Below are positions 43,040 through 53,712 of a DNA stretch of 64,000 nucleotides, one piece after another. This stretch comes from Thereva unica. Taxonomy: Eukaryota > Arthropoda > Insecta > Diptera > Therevidae. A program made the position numbers and the translations under genes. Under the pieces are notes generated by a model. The model ran no database searches, was not told where the DNA came from, and saw only the letters and a program-made list of their open reading frames with translations. Location of the stretch: assembly GCA_949987705.1 (NCBI GenBank), contig OX465281.1, forward strand, positions 81,744,543 to 81,808,542, written 5' to 3'. The first letter of the stretch is position 1, and every line of letters starts with the position of its first letter.

Positions 43040-43444
43040 AGGTCTGTTCCCGTACCTGCAGAAAGTGCAGAATCTGCAAGTTGCTTCGAATTACTTAACA
43101 GAATTCTGTTCCCGTACTTATACTGCAGCCGCCATACTCATTTCCCCACCCTGCAGTAAGAAGCAGAAACTTGCAGAAGCTACGAACTGCTGTAACCTGC
43201 TGCAGCAATTTTTTGAAATATGGAAATTTCAAAACTGGCATTCCCGTGTTCGTTGTAAACGTTAGATGTTTGTAAAGTGCTCTAAAACAGATTAAAAACA
43301 AAAGAATAACCGTTCTTCTTTTCGATTTCAGAAAAACTGCAGAATCTGCAGAAACATGTTCCTGTACTTTCTTTATTTCATCCCCACCTCTCAATAAGCA
43401 ACTTGCAGTAAGTAACAGAATGCAGAAAGTACGGGAACAGACCT
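43040..43444. mobile_element. 405-bp MITE with AAT target duplication
   Basis: Ends AGGTCTGTTCCCGTACCTGC and AAAGTACGGGAACAGACCT, flanked by AAT (43037-43039 and 43445-43447). The interior is full of CTGCAG and GCAGAA words. Confidence 0.9.
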
Positions 43445-43608
43445 AATTATATGTTATTATAAAATAATTTAGCTGTGTTCTGTATTTATGAATGACCATT
43501 ACTCAAGAAAAAGTAATACTTAAAGGAAAAAAGGAAGCAACATGTTTGGAGAGCTATTTGGTTGAATAATATGTTATGTACATAGTTCTTAGCCATGTTG
43601 TGAAATCT

Positions 43609-43854
43609 GTACCTCAGAACCAGACGAACGTAAGTCCAAATATTACCATTTTCGGGTTATTACATCATTGTATGTAGAATTTGATTCTACTTTAAGCCAT
43701 AACAACTAAAGTCCGTTGAATAATCGCCTTTTGCATTTTCTAAGGGTTGTAAGAACGTAAGTCCTAACCTATGATTGAGCCAGACAAACACAGTTTTTGT
43801 GCTCTCCTGAAAAGTTGGCCTAGTGTGACTTACTTTAGTCTGGTTCCGAGGTAC
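43609..43854. mobile_element. 246-bp MITE
   Basis: Ends GTACCTCAGAACCAGACGAA and TTAGTCTGGTTCCGAGGTAC; pairing continues through CGTAAGTC/GACTTACT. No coding sequence. Confidence 0.8.
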
Positions 43855-44079
43855 CGAAAGTATGTGTGAATTGCTTTCCCACTGTAAATAAAGCCATGTG
43901 ATGTTAATGCACTCGCCATTTCTTTATATGTAAAATATGCGAATTTGTTGTAGTTCGTCGTAGTTGTTGTCTTTCCCAAGATCAATTAGCAGTTGTTGCG
44001 CCCTTGTGAATCAAACAGATATTTTTTTCTTTGGCGGTCTTGCATGACTCATTTTAATTTCAGCGACAAATTTCAAAAT

Positions 44080-44324
44080 ATCATGTCTACCTGTCTGCTG
44101 ACAACAAATTTTGGTAGATTGTTGTAAACTTTCATTGATAGATGGCACTCATGCCAGTTAATTATCGTTGTTAACCCCGTTAACCATAGAAATTTTGCTT
44201 GGTTTGTGATTTTTGCTTGGTTTATATATGTACGGCAAACCACGCACAAACCATCTAAATTATTGTGGTTAACGCTTGAAACCATCTCAATAGTGGTAAC
44301 CAAGTCGGTGTGTACATGCTATTA
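44080..44324. repeat. Dispersed repeat shared with 37115-37205
   Basis: The end TAGCATGTACACACCGACTT followed by GGTTA (44290-44322 in reverse) matches 37117-37143. The family boundary and the second end are unclear. Internal GGTTAAC/GTTAACC words are self-complementary. Confidence 0.5.
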
Positions 44325-44738
44325 AGCTGGATGTACATAATTGCTTTGCGTTGCATGAATGCGTTGACAGATCAAGTTTACACTGAATATTTCAATGATG
44401 GCAGACCTATTAATGCGGCACTACCTTCAATGCATCGCAATGCAATGCAACAGTTGTTTAACTTTCAACTTTTACGCATACAACGCATTCAATAATCGGT
44501 AAAATTGGTTTTGTTTTTTTCTGTAAAAATATTATTAGGTCGGATTAACTCAGTAATATATTTAAAATGGATTTTGATGAGGGATTCAACACGAATTCAA
44601 CATGAATTCAAATATTAAAACGCGTTTAAGTGCCCACACGCAACGCATTAATGTGTCACATCCATATGATGTAACGCATGGCAGTAAAACCCACTCAAAT
44701 ATTGCAATGCAATGCAACGCAATTATGTACTTCCAGCT
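44325..44738. mobile_element. 414-bp MITE with TTA target duplication
   Basis: Ends AGCTGGATGTACATAATTGC and GCAATTATGTACTTCCAGCT, flanked by TTA (44322-44324 and 44739-44741). Subterminal TGCGTTGCAT/ATGCAATGCAAC repeats occur on both sides. Confidence 0.92.
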
Positions 44739-44884
44739 TTACAGAGCTATTCATTAACTAGGAGATTTCTATGATATTTCTCCGTCACGTCCATTTTCGG
44801 AATCACTTTAATGGTCTTCACACGCTTGTTGATCTCTAGAATCTTCATGCATCCAAAGTAGTATATAAATATTAATATACAGTA

Positions 44885-47520
44885 TCCCACTTCGTCCGAA
44901 ACGCCAAAGTTGCCGCAGTCTATTTGAAGGTTTCACCATTATCAACTTTTTCCACCTGTTCCCTTTTACCAATTTTATCCAAAAATACATTCATTGAATT
45001 TCTACCATTTTTCTCTTAATTATAGCGTCAAGAAATCGCAGGGTAGATTTATTTCAACTTTTTCGCTATTCCTCCAGGACTACATATCAAGGGTAAGGCA
45101 TGAAATAAGTAATTTTCTCCGCCGAGCCCATGACAAGAGATTCAATACTTTTAGCCTGTCTGCAAAGCTAGGTAAGCTTAGGTAGTCAGCTGGATTAAAA
45201 AGACTTCTCAGTGCGAAGAGGAGAGATCTCTTTTGGACAAATTCAATCCTGTTTCAGTTTATATTAAATAAGGGAGCCCACATTGGTGGCTAATCTATGG
45301 TGGTCGACACGGTCAAAGGCCTTACTAAAGTCCTTATTTACAACATCGATTGTATAGCCATCCTCCACACAACAGATCAGAAACCATGGTTATAGAATTT
45401 GAGGAGGTTGAATGTCCTTTTCTGAAACGTGTTGCTGTCCCTTCTGTAGTTCTGTAGAGGGTGGGGGTGGAGATAAAGTCCGATATTTTTAAATTTTTTT
45501 TTAAAAAAACGCGTTGCATACAAAAACTAATTTACTTACTTTCTTTTTACAACTATTAAAGATATCTTCATTATCATTAAAATGCTACCTCCTTTAACTC
45601 GATACCATTAATAGAACCGGAGTTATGGCGATTTGAAAAAGGCTGTAATCGGCGATTGCCGTAAACTCGCTCCGCCCTTATTGTTGATTAATAAAAGTGT
45701 TCGATTTGTAAAATAATCCCTCATATTGTTGGGAATATTCCTAATGATTGTGATTTATTAAAAATAAGATAAAGGGGGAATACGATCCGGTAAGAGCAAT
45801 GCTTTAAGAAATAGGGAGGCAAGTTGTCCGGGCCGTGACCTTTATTGATGTCAAGATTGTTTAAGGTGATCAAAATGTCGTTCACTGACAGATATAGGTC
45901 TTTTATAGGAACTGGAGGTTCAGTGCTTATATTATTAGTTTGCTTTATGCTGGATATGGGGTTGAAGACTTCACTGAACTTATCAGCAAACATATTACAG
46001 ATTTCTTGTGGGAGTCGGTTAGTCATTGTTGTCGGGTAACTTGAAGTTTTTCGTTTTATATTAACGAAATCGAAAATTTTTTTAGGGTCTTTTATGATAT
46101 TTTCTCCGACTTGATTAATACAGTCAGCGTAAAACGAGACGCAACACCTAAGGGATCCATTACACGTTCATGCATCAATCAATTCCACCAATCATGATTG
46201 ATTCCCACTTCGTCCGAAACGCCAAAGTTGCCGCAGTCTATTTGAAGGTTTCACCATTATCAACTTTTTCCACCTGTTCCCTTTTACCAATTTTATCCAA
46301 AAATACATTCATTGAATTTCTACCATTTTTCTCTTAATTATAGCGTCAAGAAATCGCAGGGTAGATTTATTTCAACTTTTTCGCTATTCCTCCAGGACTA
46401 CATATCAAGGGTAAGGCATGAAATAAGTAATTTTCTCCGCCGAGCCCATGACAAGAGATTCAATACTTTTAGCCTGTCTGCAAAGCTAGGTAAGCTTAGG
46501 TAGTCAGCTGGATTAAAAAGACTTCTCAGTGCGAAGAGGAGAGATCTCTTTTGGACAAATTCAATCCTGTTTCAGTTTATATTAAATAAGGGAGCCCACA
46601 TTGGTGGCTAATCTATGGTGGTCGACACGGTCAAAGGCCTTACTAAAGTCCTTATTTACAACATCGATTGTATAGCCATCCTCCACACAACAGATCAGAA
46701 ACCATGGTTATAGAATTTGAGGAGGTTGAATGTCCTTTTCTGAAACGTGTTGCTGTCCCTTCTGTAGTTCTGTAGAGGGTGGGGGTGGAGATAAAGTCCG
46801 ATATTTTTAAATTTTTTTTAAAAAAAACGCGTTGCATACAAAAACTAATTTACTTACTTTCTTTTTACAACTATTAAAGATATCTTCATTATCATTAAAA
46901 TGCTACCTCCTTTAACTCGATACCATTAATAGAACCGGAGTTATGGCGATTTGAAAAAGGCTGTAATCGGCGATTGCCGTAAACTCGCTCCGCCCTTATT
47001 GTTGATTAATAAAAGTGTTCGATTTGTAAAATAATCCCTCATATTGTTGGGAATATTCCTAATGATTGTGATTTATTAAAAATAAGATAAAGGGGGAATA
47101 CGATCCGGTAAGAGCAATGCTTTAAGAAATAGGGAGGCAAGTTGTCCGGGCCGTGACCTTTATTGATGTCAAGATTGTTTAAGGTGATCAAAATGTCGTT
47201 CACTGACAGATATAGGTCTTTTATAGGAACTGGAGGTTCAGTGCTTATATTATTAGTTTGCTTTATGCTGGATATGGGGTTGAAGACTTCACTGAACTTA
47301 TCAGCAAACATATTACAGATTTCTTGTGGGAGTCCGTTAGTCATTGTTGTCGGGTAACTTGAAGTTTTTCGTTTTATATTAACGAAATCGAAAATTTTTT
47401 TAGGGTCTTTTATGATATTTTCTCCGACTTGATTAATACAGTCAGCGTAAAACGAGACGCAACACCTAAGGGATCCATTACACGTTCATGCATCAATCAA
47501 TTCCACCAATCATGATTGAT
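44885..47520. repeat. 1318-bp near-identical direct tandem duplication
   Basis: 44885-46202 and 46203-47520 differ by only a few bases and have the same length. Copy 1 ends inside the palindromic element at CATGATTGAT and jumps straight to TCCCACTTCG, the start of copy 2. The unit contains LINE sequence plus the left end of the palindromic element, so the duplication is younger than that insertion. Confidence 0.95.
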
Positions 47521-47968
47521 GGAAATCAAAATATTGAGATATTTACATCAGTCGTCACTTCAGACGTTAGGTTCAGACTGGCAGAAAAACTTATCGTCTA
47601 ATGGACGCCTAAAATTCTTAACTTTGACCTTGAGTATTTTCGTCATGCGAAAACGGAAAATAGTACTCTACTTAATATCTTAAAATATTACTTTCTCTCT
47701 ATTTATCAACAAAATTTCATTACAACTATTGAAACAAAATAACGGTACTCCATTTAATAAAAAAAGCTCTAAATTTATCAGTCAAAAATGAGGTAATACT
47801 TGGGATTTTATGTTTTAACATTTTGAAGTTGTAATGAAATATTTTATGAAATATTTTCTTGATAAAGCATAATTTTAAAATATTAAGAACTATTTTTCGT
47901 TTTGCATGACGAAGATATTCAAGGTCAAAGTTAATTTTTATGTGTTGCGTCACTTTTCACTCTGACTG
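47439..47968. mobile_element. 530-bp palindromic MITE (family A), copy 2
   Basis: Ends CAGTCAGCGTAAAACGAGAC and, inverted, CAGTCAGAGTGAAAAGTGAC, both followed inward by GCAACAC. The centre folds back as in the copy at 21627-22235. It interrupts LINE coding sequence. A truncated left end sits at the end of tandem copy 1 (46121-46202). Confidence 0.8.
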
Positions 47969-48455
47969 TTTTTAGCAGAATAGGCCTCATGCGATCTACG
48001 AGACAATTCCAGTGCTATCCTAGTGCATTCTGATTTCAACTCTAGATCGAAATTGCTTTGCTCTCTTATCTTGCGATAGAGTTCATTTCTTCGGTTTCGT
48101 AAAGCTCTAGTGTCTTTGTCAAGCCGGGGTTCCGATAGTTTCACATTTTTTTAAATTTTAGGTACGTACGCACTATTTTAAGAACATCTTTCGCTATTTT
48201 TGGGTTTTAATCAATAAATGAATTTACCATTAAAATTGGTAGATATTTTTTTAAATTTATGTATTCTTGGTTAGTTATTTTAATTTCTATTCTATTATCA
48301 CAAGTACAAGCAATTTAGCTTTTACTTTGAATTCGAAAAAGTTTTTTCTTTTTAGGATTATCTTTCACTTTCTCTAAAAATTTTAATTCAATGTGCAAAA
48401 TTGTAATCATATAGTTAAATTATTTTCCCAAACGAAAATTATATACAATTAATAG

Positions 48456-48689
48456 GTCATATGGCTAACAATTTGTACGGCAGTAGTTGGCAGTATGCCT
48501 GACGGAGAGAAAAAGCGAGACATGGTACAAAAGATACTCATACATTGTTTTGGAGTACTTTCGAGTGCTATATCTGCAGTAGTAAGTTATCACAATATAG
48601 AGAATCGACCTGTTAATGGAATTTGTGTCGCCAATCACACGAGTCCTATAGATGCGCTTGTCCTGATGTGTGACAACACTTATTCATTG
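48456..48689 (+). CDS. Gpat4: GPAT3/4-family acyltransferase, alternative catalytic exon 4B
   Basis: Exon of 78 codons, acceptor aatag|GTC and donor TTG|gtgagt, both phase 0. It encodes VIWLTICTAVVGSMPDGE, a variable helix-rich stretch, then YHNIENRPVNGICVANHTSP and the ID of motif I. The VVGSMPD, YHN and RPxNGGICVANHTSPID-type residues agree better with vertebrate GPAT3/4 than exon 4A does, so 4B is probably the ancestral-type exon. It is 27.4 kb downstream of 4A. I saw no second copy of exons 1-3 between them and no downstream exon following 4A, which favours alternative exons of one gene over two tandem genes. The remaining C-terminal part of the acyltransferase domain (family proteins are about 430-460 residues) lies beyond the window. 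Confidence 0.9.
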
Positions 48690-50500
48690 GTGAGTCTTTA
48701 ATGAGTTAAAATATTGAGTAGATATTCCTGATTTGTGCTAAAACTGATCTTTTTTAATTATTTTTTGTTTAAATTTTCTATGAGTAGTAACAATTTAATA
48801 TTTATAGGGTGTAATTGCCTTTTTTTCTTTTTTTCATGAATTAATCATTGTTTTAACAATTTGGGTGGCTGGTTATTATTGTAGATATATTTCTACATTT
48901 TTTTATTGATTTACATACTGTATATAAACTGCATAAATGTTATACTGTAATTAATGTCAAATACTTGTATCAATTATATAAATTCTACACGTTCCCTATA
49001 TACGTTATTTTACATATTAGGACGTCCTTTTTTAAATGTCGAAAATGAGATGCTTAGTAATACTTATTATTTCTATTTGTTTTGAATGTTTAAAAATATG
49101 GAAATTCATTTTAATCTAAAAGTAGAATATGTTAGTCTATTTTGACAGATATTCAATGTTGCTTTCGTTTTGATTCATTCTGTTGATAACAAATATTTTC
49201 TTGTATCTGTGGTATTTAGGCTCTTGGCAAAGCTAATCGCAAAATATTCCTTAGATGGTTGCATCCATAACCAGCAAACGAAAGGCCTTGTCTTTTTATA
49301 TGTTTCTTCTGTTCTTCTATTTCTTAGTTCAAAAATAAAATTTTTTTTTTTTGTGGATATCTTTAAGTTGCATTGTATTATTTTAGTTCTCTGTACAGAA
49401 TTATAAAGCAAATGTTTGATTTTTTATTTCATATTTTTAAAAATTTATAATCACTGATATAAAACTAGTCGTTGATTCCATCATTCTGTTAAGTCGACGG
49501 CATTTGTATATATTATACCGAATATTTTGAGAAAATATTGGTTATGTGTAAAAATTGTTAAGGTTTTTTAAAATCAATTTAAATTGGACAAAACAGTATT
49601 TATTAAATATTCTCCCTTATTTTTTAAAATAAATTGTGTCATCAACATACAAATTTCTGATTTAAGTAACCACAATTTCTGTTCTATCTGCTCTGCAATT
49701 CTTTCATAATTTGTTTCTTTTTAGTAATTCTGTTGTATTAAACGACATAGTTGACGATGACTAGAAGCTACATCGGAAAAATATGGTCGATATGTTCTAA
49801 ACAAAAATTCTGTGACACTTACCAAGTTTATAGCAGAAAAATTAAATCGATTTAACTCAAAGTTACGCCGAAATTTCGAATTAGCGTATAAACGGGTATT
49901 TCTTACAAATCGGGTTCTTACAAATGCATTCTTATAACTATGGCTTAAGCCGAAACATTTCGGTTTAAGCCATAATTCGAATTACCTCGTTTATAGGGTA
50001 AAAAATTTTGGATGATCCATAATTCGAATTATTTTGGGAGTAGCTATAAACTAGGTAAAAGTTTCAATTTACTCAATGGCCATATCTACACGATGATCCG
50101 TTACCTGCGGTAAAACTGATTTTTTAGAAGCGAGGGGCAATACGGCAAGAGGGAGGTGGTGTAACTTTTTCAACAAAAATTTTCGACGTGAAAACTAACA
50201 CACATACACATAAGCATAAACATGACTCACAATTTTTTAAAGGGGGAGAAGAAGCCTTACATACATTTTCATATCTCCTTGTAAAGACAAGAAAGTTACG
50301 TCTGGTGAACTCCCTGTCGAGTAGACTGAGAGTAACGTGGAAAACCACATAACAAGAATATACGTGGAGATGCACGGAATGTGTTCGCAACAGTTTCTTA
50401 TGTTAATTCTACTTTAGTATGAATCGTTCAAAACATCCTTCGTTTCAATAGACACATCAGCTTCTCTTACAAAATTAATAAATGTAATAAAGATAAAGAC
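48690..50500. other. Intron after exon 4B, nothing recognised
   Basis: AT-rich intronic DNA. The only structure seen is a hairpin around 49942-49975 (ATGGCTTAAGCC...GGTTTAAGCCAT). No further GPAT exon was found here. Confidence 0.45.
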
Positions 50501-50504
50501 CGGG

Positions 50505-51180
50505 TAGACCCCACTTTCCGGTAAAGAATTATTCAAGGTGTACAGAGATGCAAGTAAATTGGCCTTGCTTGGATTTGCTTTATATTATCACTTCTCACCA
50601 TTTAGTAAATAAAAGAGAGGTTGTAGATGAGGTGAGGTTTTTCTTAATGGAAGTTAACAAGGAGCAGACATTTTTAGTGCCAGTGGTAGCATGATTTTAC
50701 TTTTTAACCTGTTCCCCAAATAAGTTAGTTCATCGTGATTATATTAAAATGATAAATTAATTTCATCATCAGAAATCACCATTTGATGACAGATTGAAAG
50801 GTAAGATGCTGGCACTAAAAACTTCTGGTTTCCTGGTAACAAGGTCGATTTATTAGTATCTCTCTTTTTCTGTACCATCAATTCAATGGACGGAGTGTTT
50901 CTCAGGACTCACGAAGTGTATAAATGTCTTAAAGAGCTTGACGTTAATAAATCTACTATTCCCGACTTTATACCCTTTAAGGTCCCTAAGAAATGGCCCT
51001 CGTCCTTGGTCAAACCTTGGCGCACACTTTTTGCCTTATCATACTGGTTCGGAATATATATATACAGACTCCTGGAAGCAAGCTCATGTTAAGCCCATAC
51101 CGAAAAAGGTTAATCCAACAACTTCTTTAGCTAATGCCCAGAAGCACTTACTTCTATATTCTCCAAAACCAAGGATAATG
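50505..51180. pseudogene. Two LINE fragments in opposite orientation (family of 37692-39629)
   Basis: 50505-50700 matches 39470-39620 in the minus sense, for example GATGCAAGTAAATTGGCCTT. 50805-51180 is plus sense and reads MDGVFLRTHEVYKCLKELDV and NKST, equivalent to the block at about 39340-39420. The two halves point away from each other around a unique 105-bp stretch. Confidence 0.7.
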
Positions 51181-52009
51181 AATAAAAAAGCGGTGGATAC
51201 GGAATATAAAAATTAATGTTTTCAAATATGTTTTTCCTCAAAAATTGGGTCACTTGAGGAGTAAAGCAATAAAACTCTGAAAGGGCCAAAATGAAAGGAA
51301 ATTTTATCAGAAAAACAACAATAAAATGGTGAAATCCATCTTCAAAATAGTACGTATGGTGTACTAGCATGTGGTACCTGGACTTCGTTCGGGTATAAAT
51401 TACACGTTAGGGATACCCTGTATTGGTCCGCTAGCAAACGAGCAATTAATTGTGCCTTTAACATTTTATATTTGTTACATTAAATTACTTCCCGCGTCGT
51501 ATTGTGATTAAATAAGCTTTAAAATTACGTCAGGAAGCTTACTGTAATATACTCGTCATACACTTTCATTTGATAGCCATATCGAGGGCGTTGTAAAGAA
51601 AAAGGTAAACCGCTATTTTGTGTTGGCCGCCATCTTGAATTTGGAATGACGCCACACAGCTAATACTTGTCATATCCTTTTATTTGATACCCATGTCGGG
51701 TGTCGGGGAGAACAATTGCGGAATTCGGCCGCCATCTTGATTTTTTAGATTGCATCAGTTAAGATTGCATTGTCACGCGAACTATACATACAGTGCAAAA
51801 TTTGAAGTTGATCGGTCAAAATCAAGTTGCAAGATTTGTTTCATACTACACTCAACATACAGGTGAAGCTAATATAAAGCGTATAAAATCTTACTTTCCA
51901 TTAATATCGGGAAAGGTAAAAGTAAATAATACATTTCTTTGATTCTTCACCTAGGTCATGGTATATTTGTTTTTTCGATATAAACAATATTTTTTGGGCC
52001 ATAATTTCG

Positions 52010-52400
52010 TTATCATCGGTTTTTTGTCACGGAAGCAAATTTACAGACGTATTCACCTCAAAATGGAATACCTTGAATGCAACCATATGTTATACGGCAA
52101 ACAATATGGCCTTAGACCAAATAGATCTACTGGAAAACTTCTTGTGTGTTAAACTGCACCTCAACAGAAGCAGCCATCGCTTAAGTATGTCTGGTCTCGA
52201 TGCTCTAGATGTCTGAAAGGTTTTTGACAGTGTATTGCACCCCGTTCTGCGGACTAAACTGCAAGCTGTTGCCATAGATTGATTTCTAATTTGGTTGAGA
52301 GCTTTTTTTTTGGCCTTTAAATCAAGGTAATATTGGATGGGCCGAAATCGAATACCCAGACTACCTCGGTTAGAGTTTTCCAGGGATTAATAGTGAAAAA
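52010..52400 (+). pseudogene. LINE RT fragment (same family), plus strand
   Basis: Reads YLECNHMLYGKQYGLRPNRS and TGKLLVC, equivalent to the KQYGFRQKRSTGDLLVCLTE block, then decayed motif A sequence and KVILDG. It probably continues the fragment ending at 51180, with about 830 bp inserted between. Confidence 0.65.
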
Positions 52401-53540
52401 AGGCTGTTTGTTGAAAATATTTCACCGAGGATATTTTTCATAAATCGTTAGAGGGTGATGAAAAAAGCTTAAACCAAGATTTGTGACGTCCCACTCTTTG
52501 CAGGTTTTTGGAAAACCCAAAAAGTTTTTTGATGAGTTCTTCTCTGAATCAGTGCACTTTAGAGAAAAAGTTTTTAAACCAAAAATTTAGAAGACATTGC
52601 CGCCTAAAATTAATGTCATTGAGTTAACTCCATACGACTTGAAATTCAAAAGGTAGGGGGCGCTAAAGCATCAAAAAAGTGTTTTTTTTTCGCAAAAATT
52701 GTTTTTTGGGTTAAAAGGCGAAAAACGTCAAGGTTGTACAGAACCCAAGGCTGCTGATTAAAAGAAGAAAGTCCTATAAGGGATGGAAAATCTTCCAGCC
52801 TGACAAGAGCTATGACGTGTCTCTAAGATAAGGCTCCAAATCAGAGACGGGTGCATGAACTGTTGTGTCTTCCCCTTGATGAACCTCAAAAAACACTTCC
52901 AGAAAGACAATCCAATATCCTCAAAAGAGCCTCAAGCACCGTCCATTTGGAAACCTTCTCTTACAGAACTTGAGAGAGTTTTCGTAGCTTAAAGTGAGAG
53001 ATATGCTCCGATATCTGAATATGGCAGGCTGCATTTAAAGTCATGCGCCTATGTAAAGGCTTTTTACGAGTATGATGACAAAATTTTGCTCTTTCCGTAA
53101 AATATTGTGCATTAACACGTTCACGGACAGTAAAAATTAATGAATCAGTTAACTTACTTTATAATGTATATTAATTTAAAAAACCTAAGTTTCCACAAAA
53201 TTAAATGAATAAAAATTGGTTTTAAAATTTGAAGCAATCATGTAATTTTACATCACTATGAAAATGAATGCTACAGTGAGCGCAAAAAGTATTTGTACAA
53301 CCACTAAATTATGGACGAAAGTGAAGATATCTTCCTTGTATATAACGATAAAATTTTAATTTTTTTAAATGTTGTTTATTAACTTATTAACTAAAGAAAT
53401 TCATAAAAATATCACCTTTATTCAACAAAAAACCAAAATTCTAGAAAAATTGAACGCAAATAGTATTCTGCTTTTATTATTAATATGTTAGTAGCATTAA
53501 TTCTCTTTGATTTGTTCTTCGTATAATTATTTTTAGGCCT
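52401..53540. other. Intronic stretch with one Tc1-like terminus
   Basis: The only recognisable item is ACAGTGAGCGCAAAAAGTAT at about 53274, which looks like a Tc1/mariner left terminus (preceded by T). No partner end or transposase was seen. Confidence 0.35.
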
Positions 53541-53712
53541 GCTTCTAATGCGCATTATTCTAAGCTGTATATTTTTTTGCATGTCTTCTCTTGAATAAGC
53601 TAGAAGTGCGATATCATCTGGTCTTCTACCATTGGATTCTTCTTACTTTTCTGCTGGCTTTTTTATTATTTTGTCAAATACAGTAATAAAGAGTAATGGT
53701 GAAAGGGGCAAC
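53541..53712 (-). pseudogene. LINE RT fragment (RTE-like)
   Basis: The minus strand reads PLSPLLFITVFDKIIKKPAE and DDIALLAYSREDMQKNIQL, the LSPLLF and ADD regions of a LINE RT with a deletion between them. A similar decayed piece is at about 57990-58080. An endonuclease-like piece (SITAMQSYAPAENADYK) is at about 62870-62960 on the minus strand. Confidence 0.55.

Larger units (their letters stand above)
44885..48144 (-). pseudogene. Jockey/CR1-like LINE remnant, interrupted and partly duplicated
   Basis: Minus strand. The 5' side at 47950-48144 reads DTRALRNRRNELYRKIRE and RRSHEAYSAKN, the linker after the endonuclease. The palindromic element (47439-47968) interrupts it. It then continues INQVGENIIKDPKKIFDFVN, the linker block LPQEICNMFADKFSEVFNP, NKGHGPDNLPPYFLKHC and IFNKSQSLG. 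In another frame is RT motif A KDFSKAFDRVDHHRL at about 45290-45345 (and about 46610-46665 in copy 2). A large internal deletion and several stops are present. The YADD box is not found. Confidence 0.75.

Noticed and set aside
20824..48689. Two tandem GPAT genes instead of one gene with alternative exons
   Set aside because: Only the motif-I exon is present twice; I found no second copies of exons 1-3 and no downstream exons after 4A. It cannot be fully excluded without transcript data.
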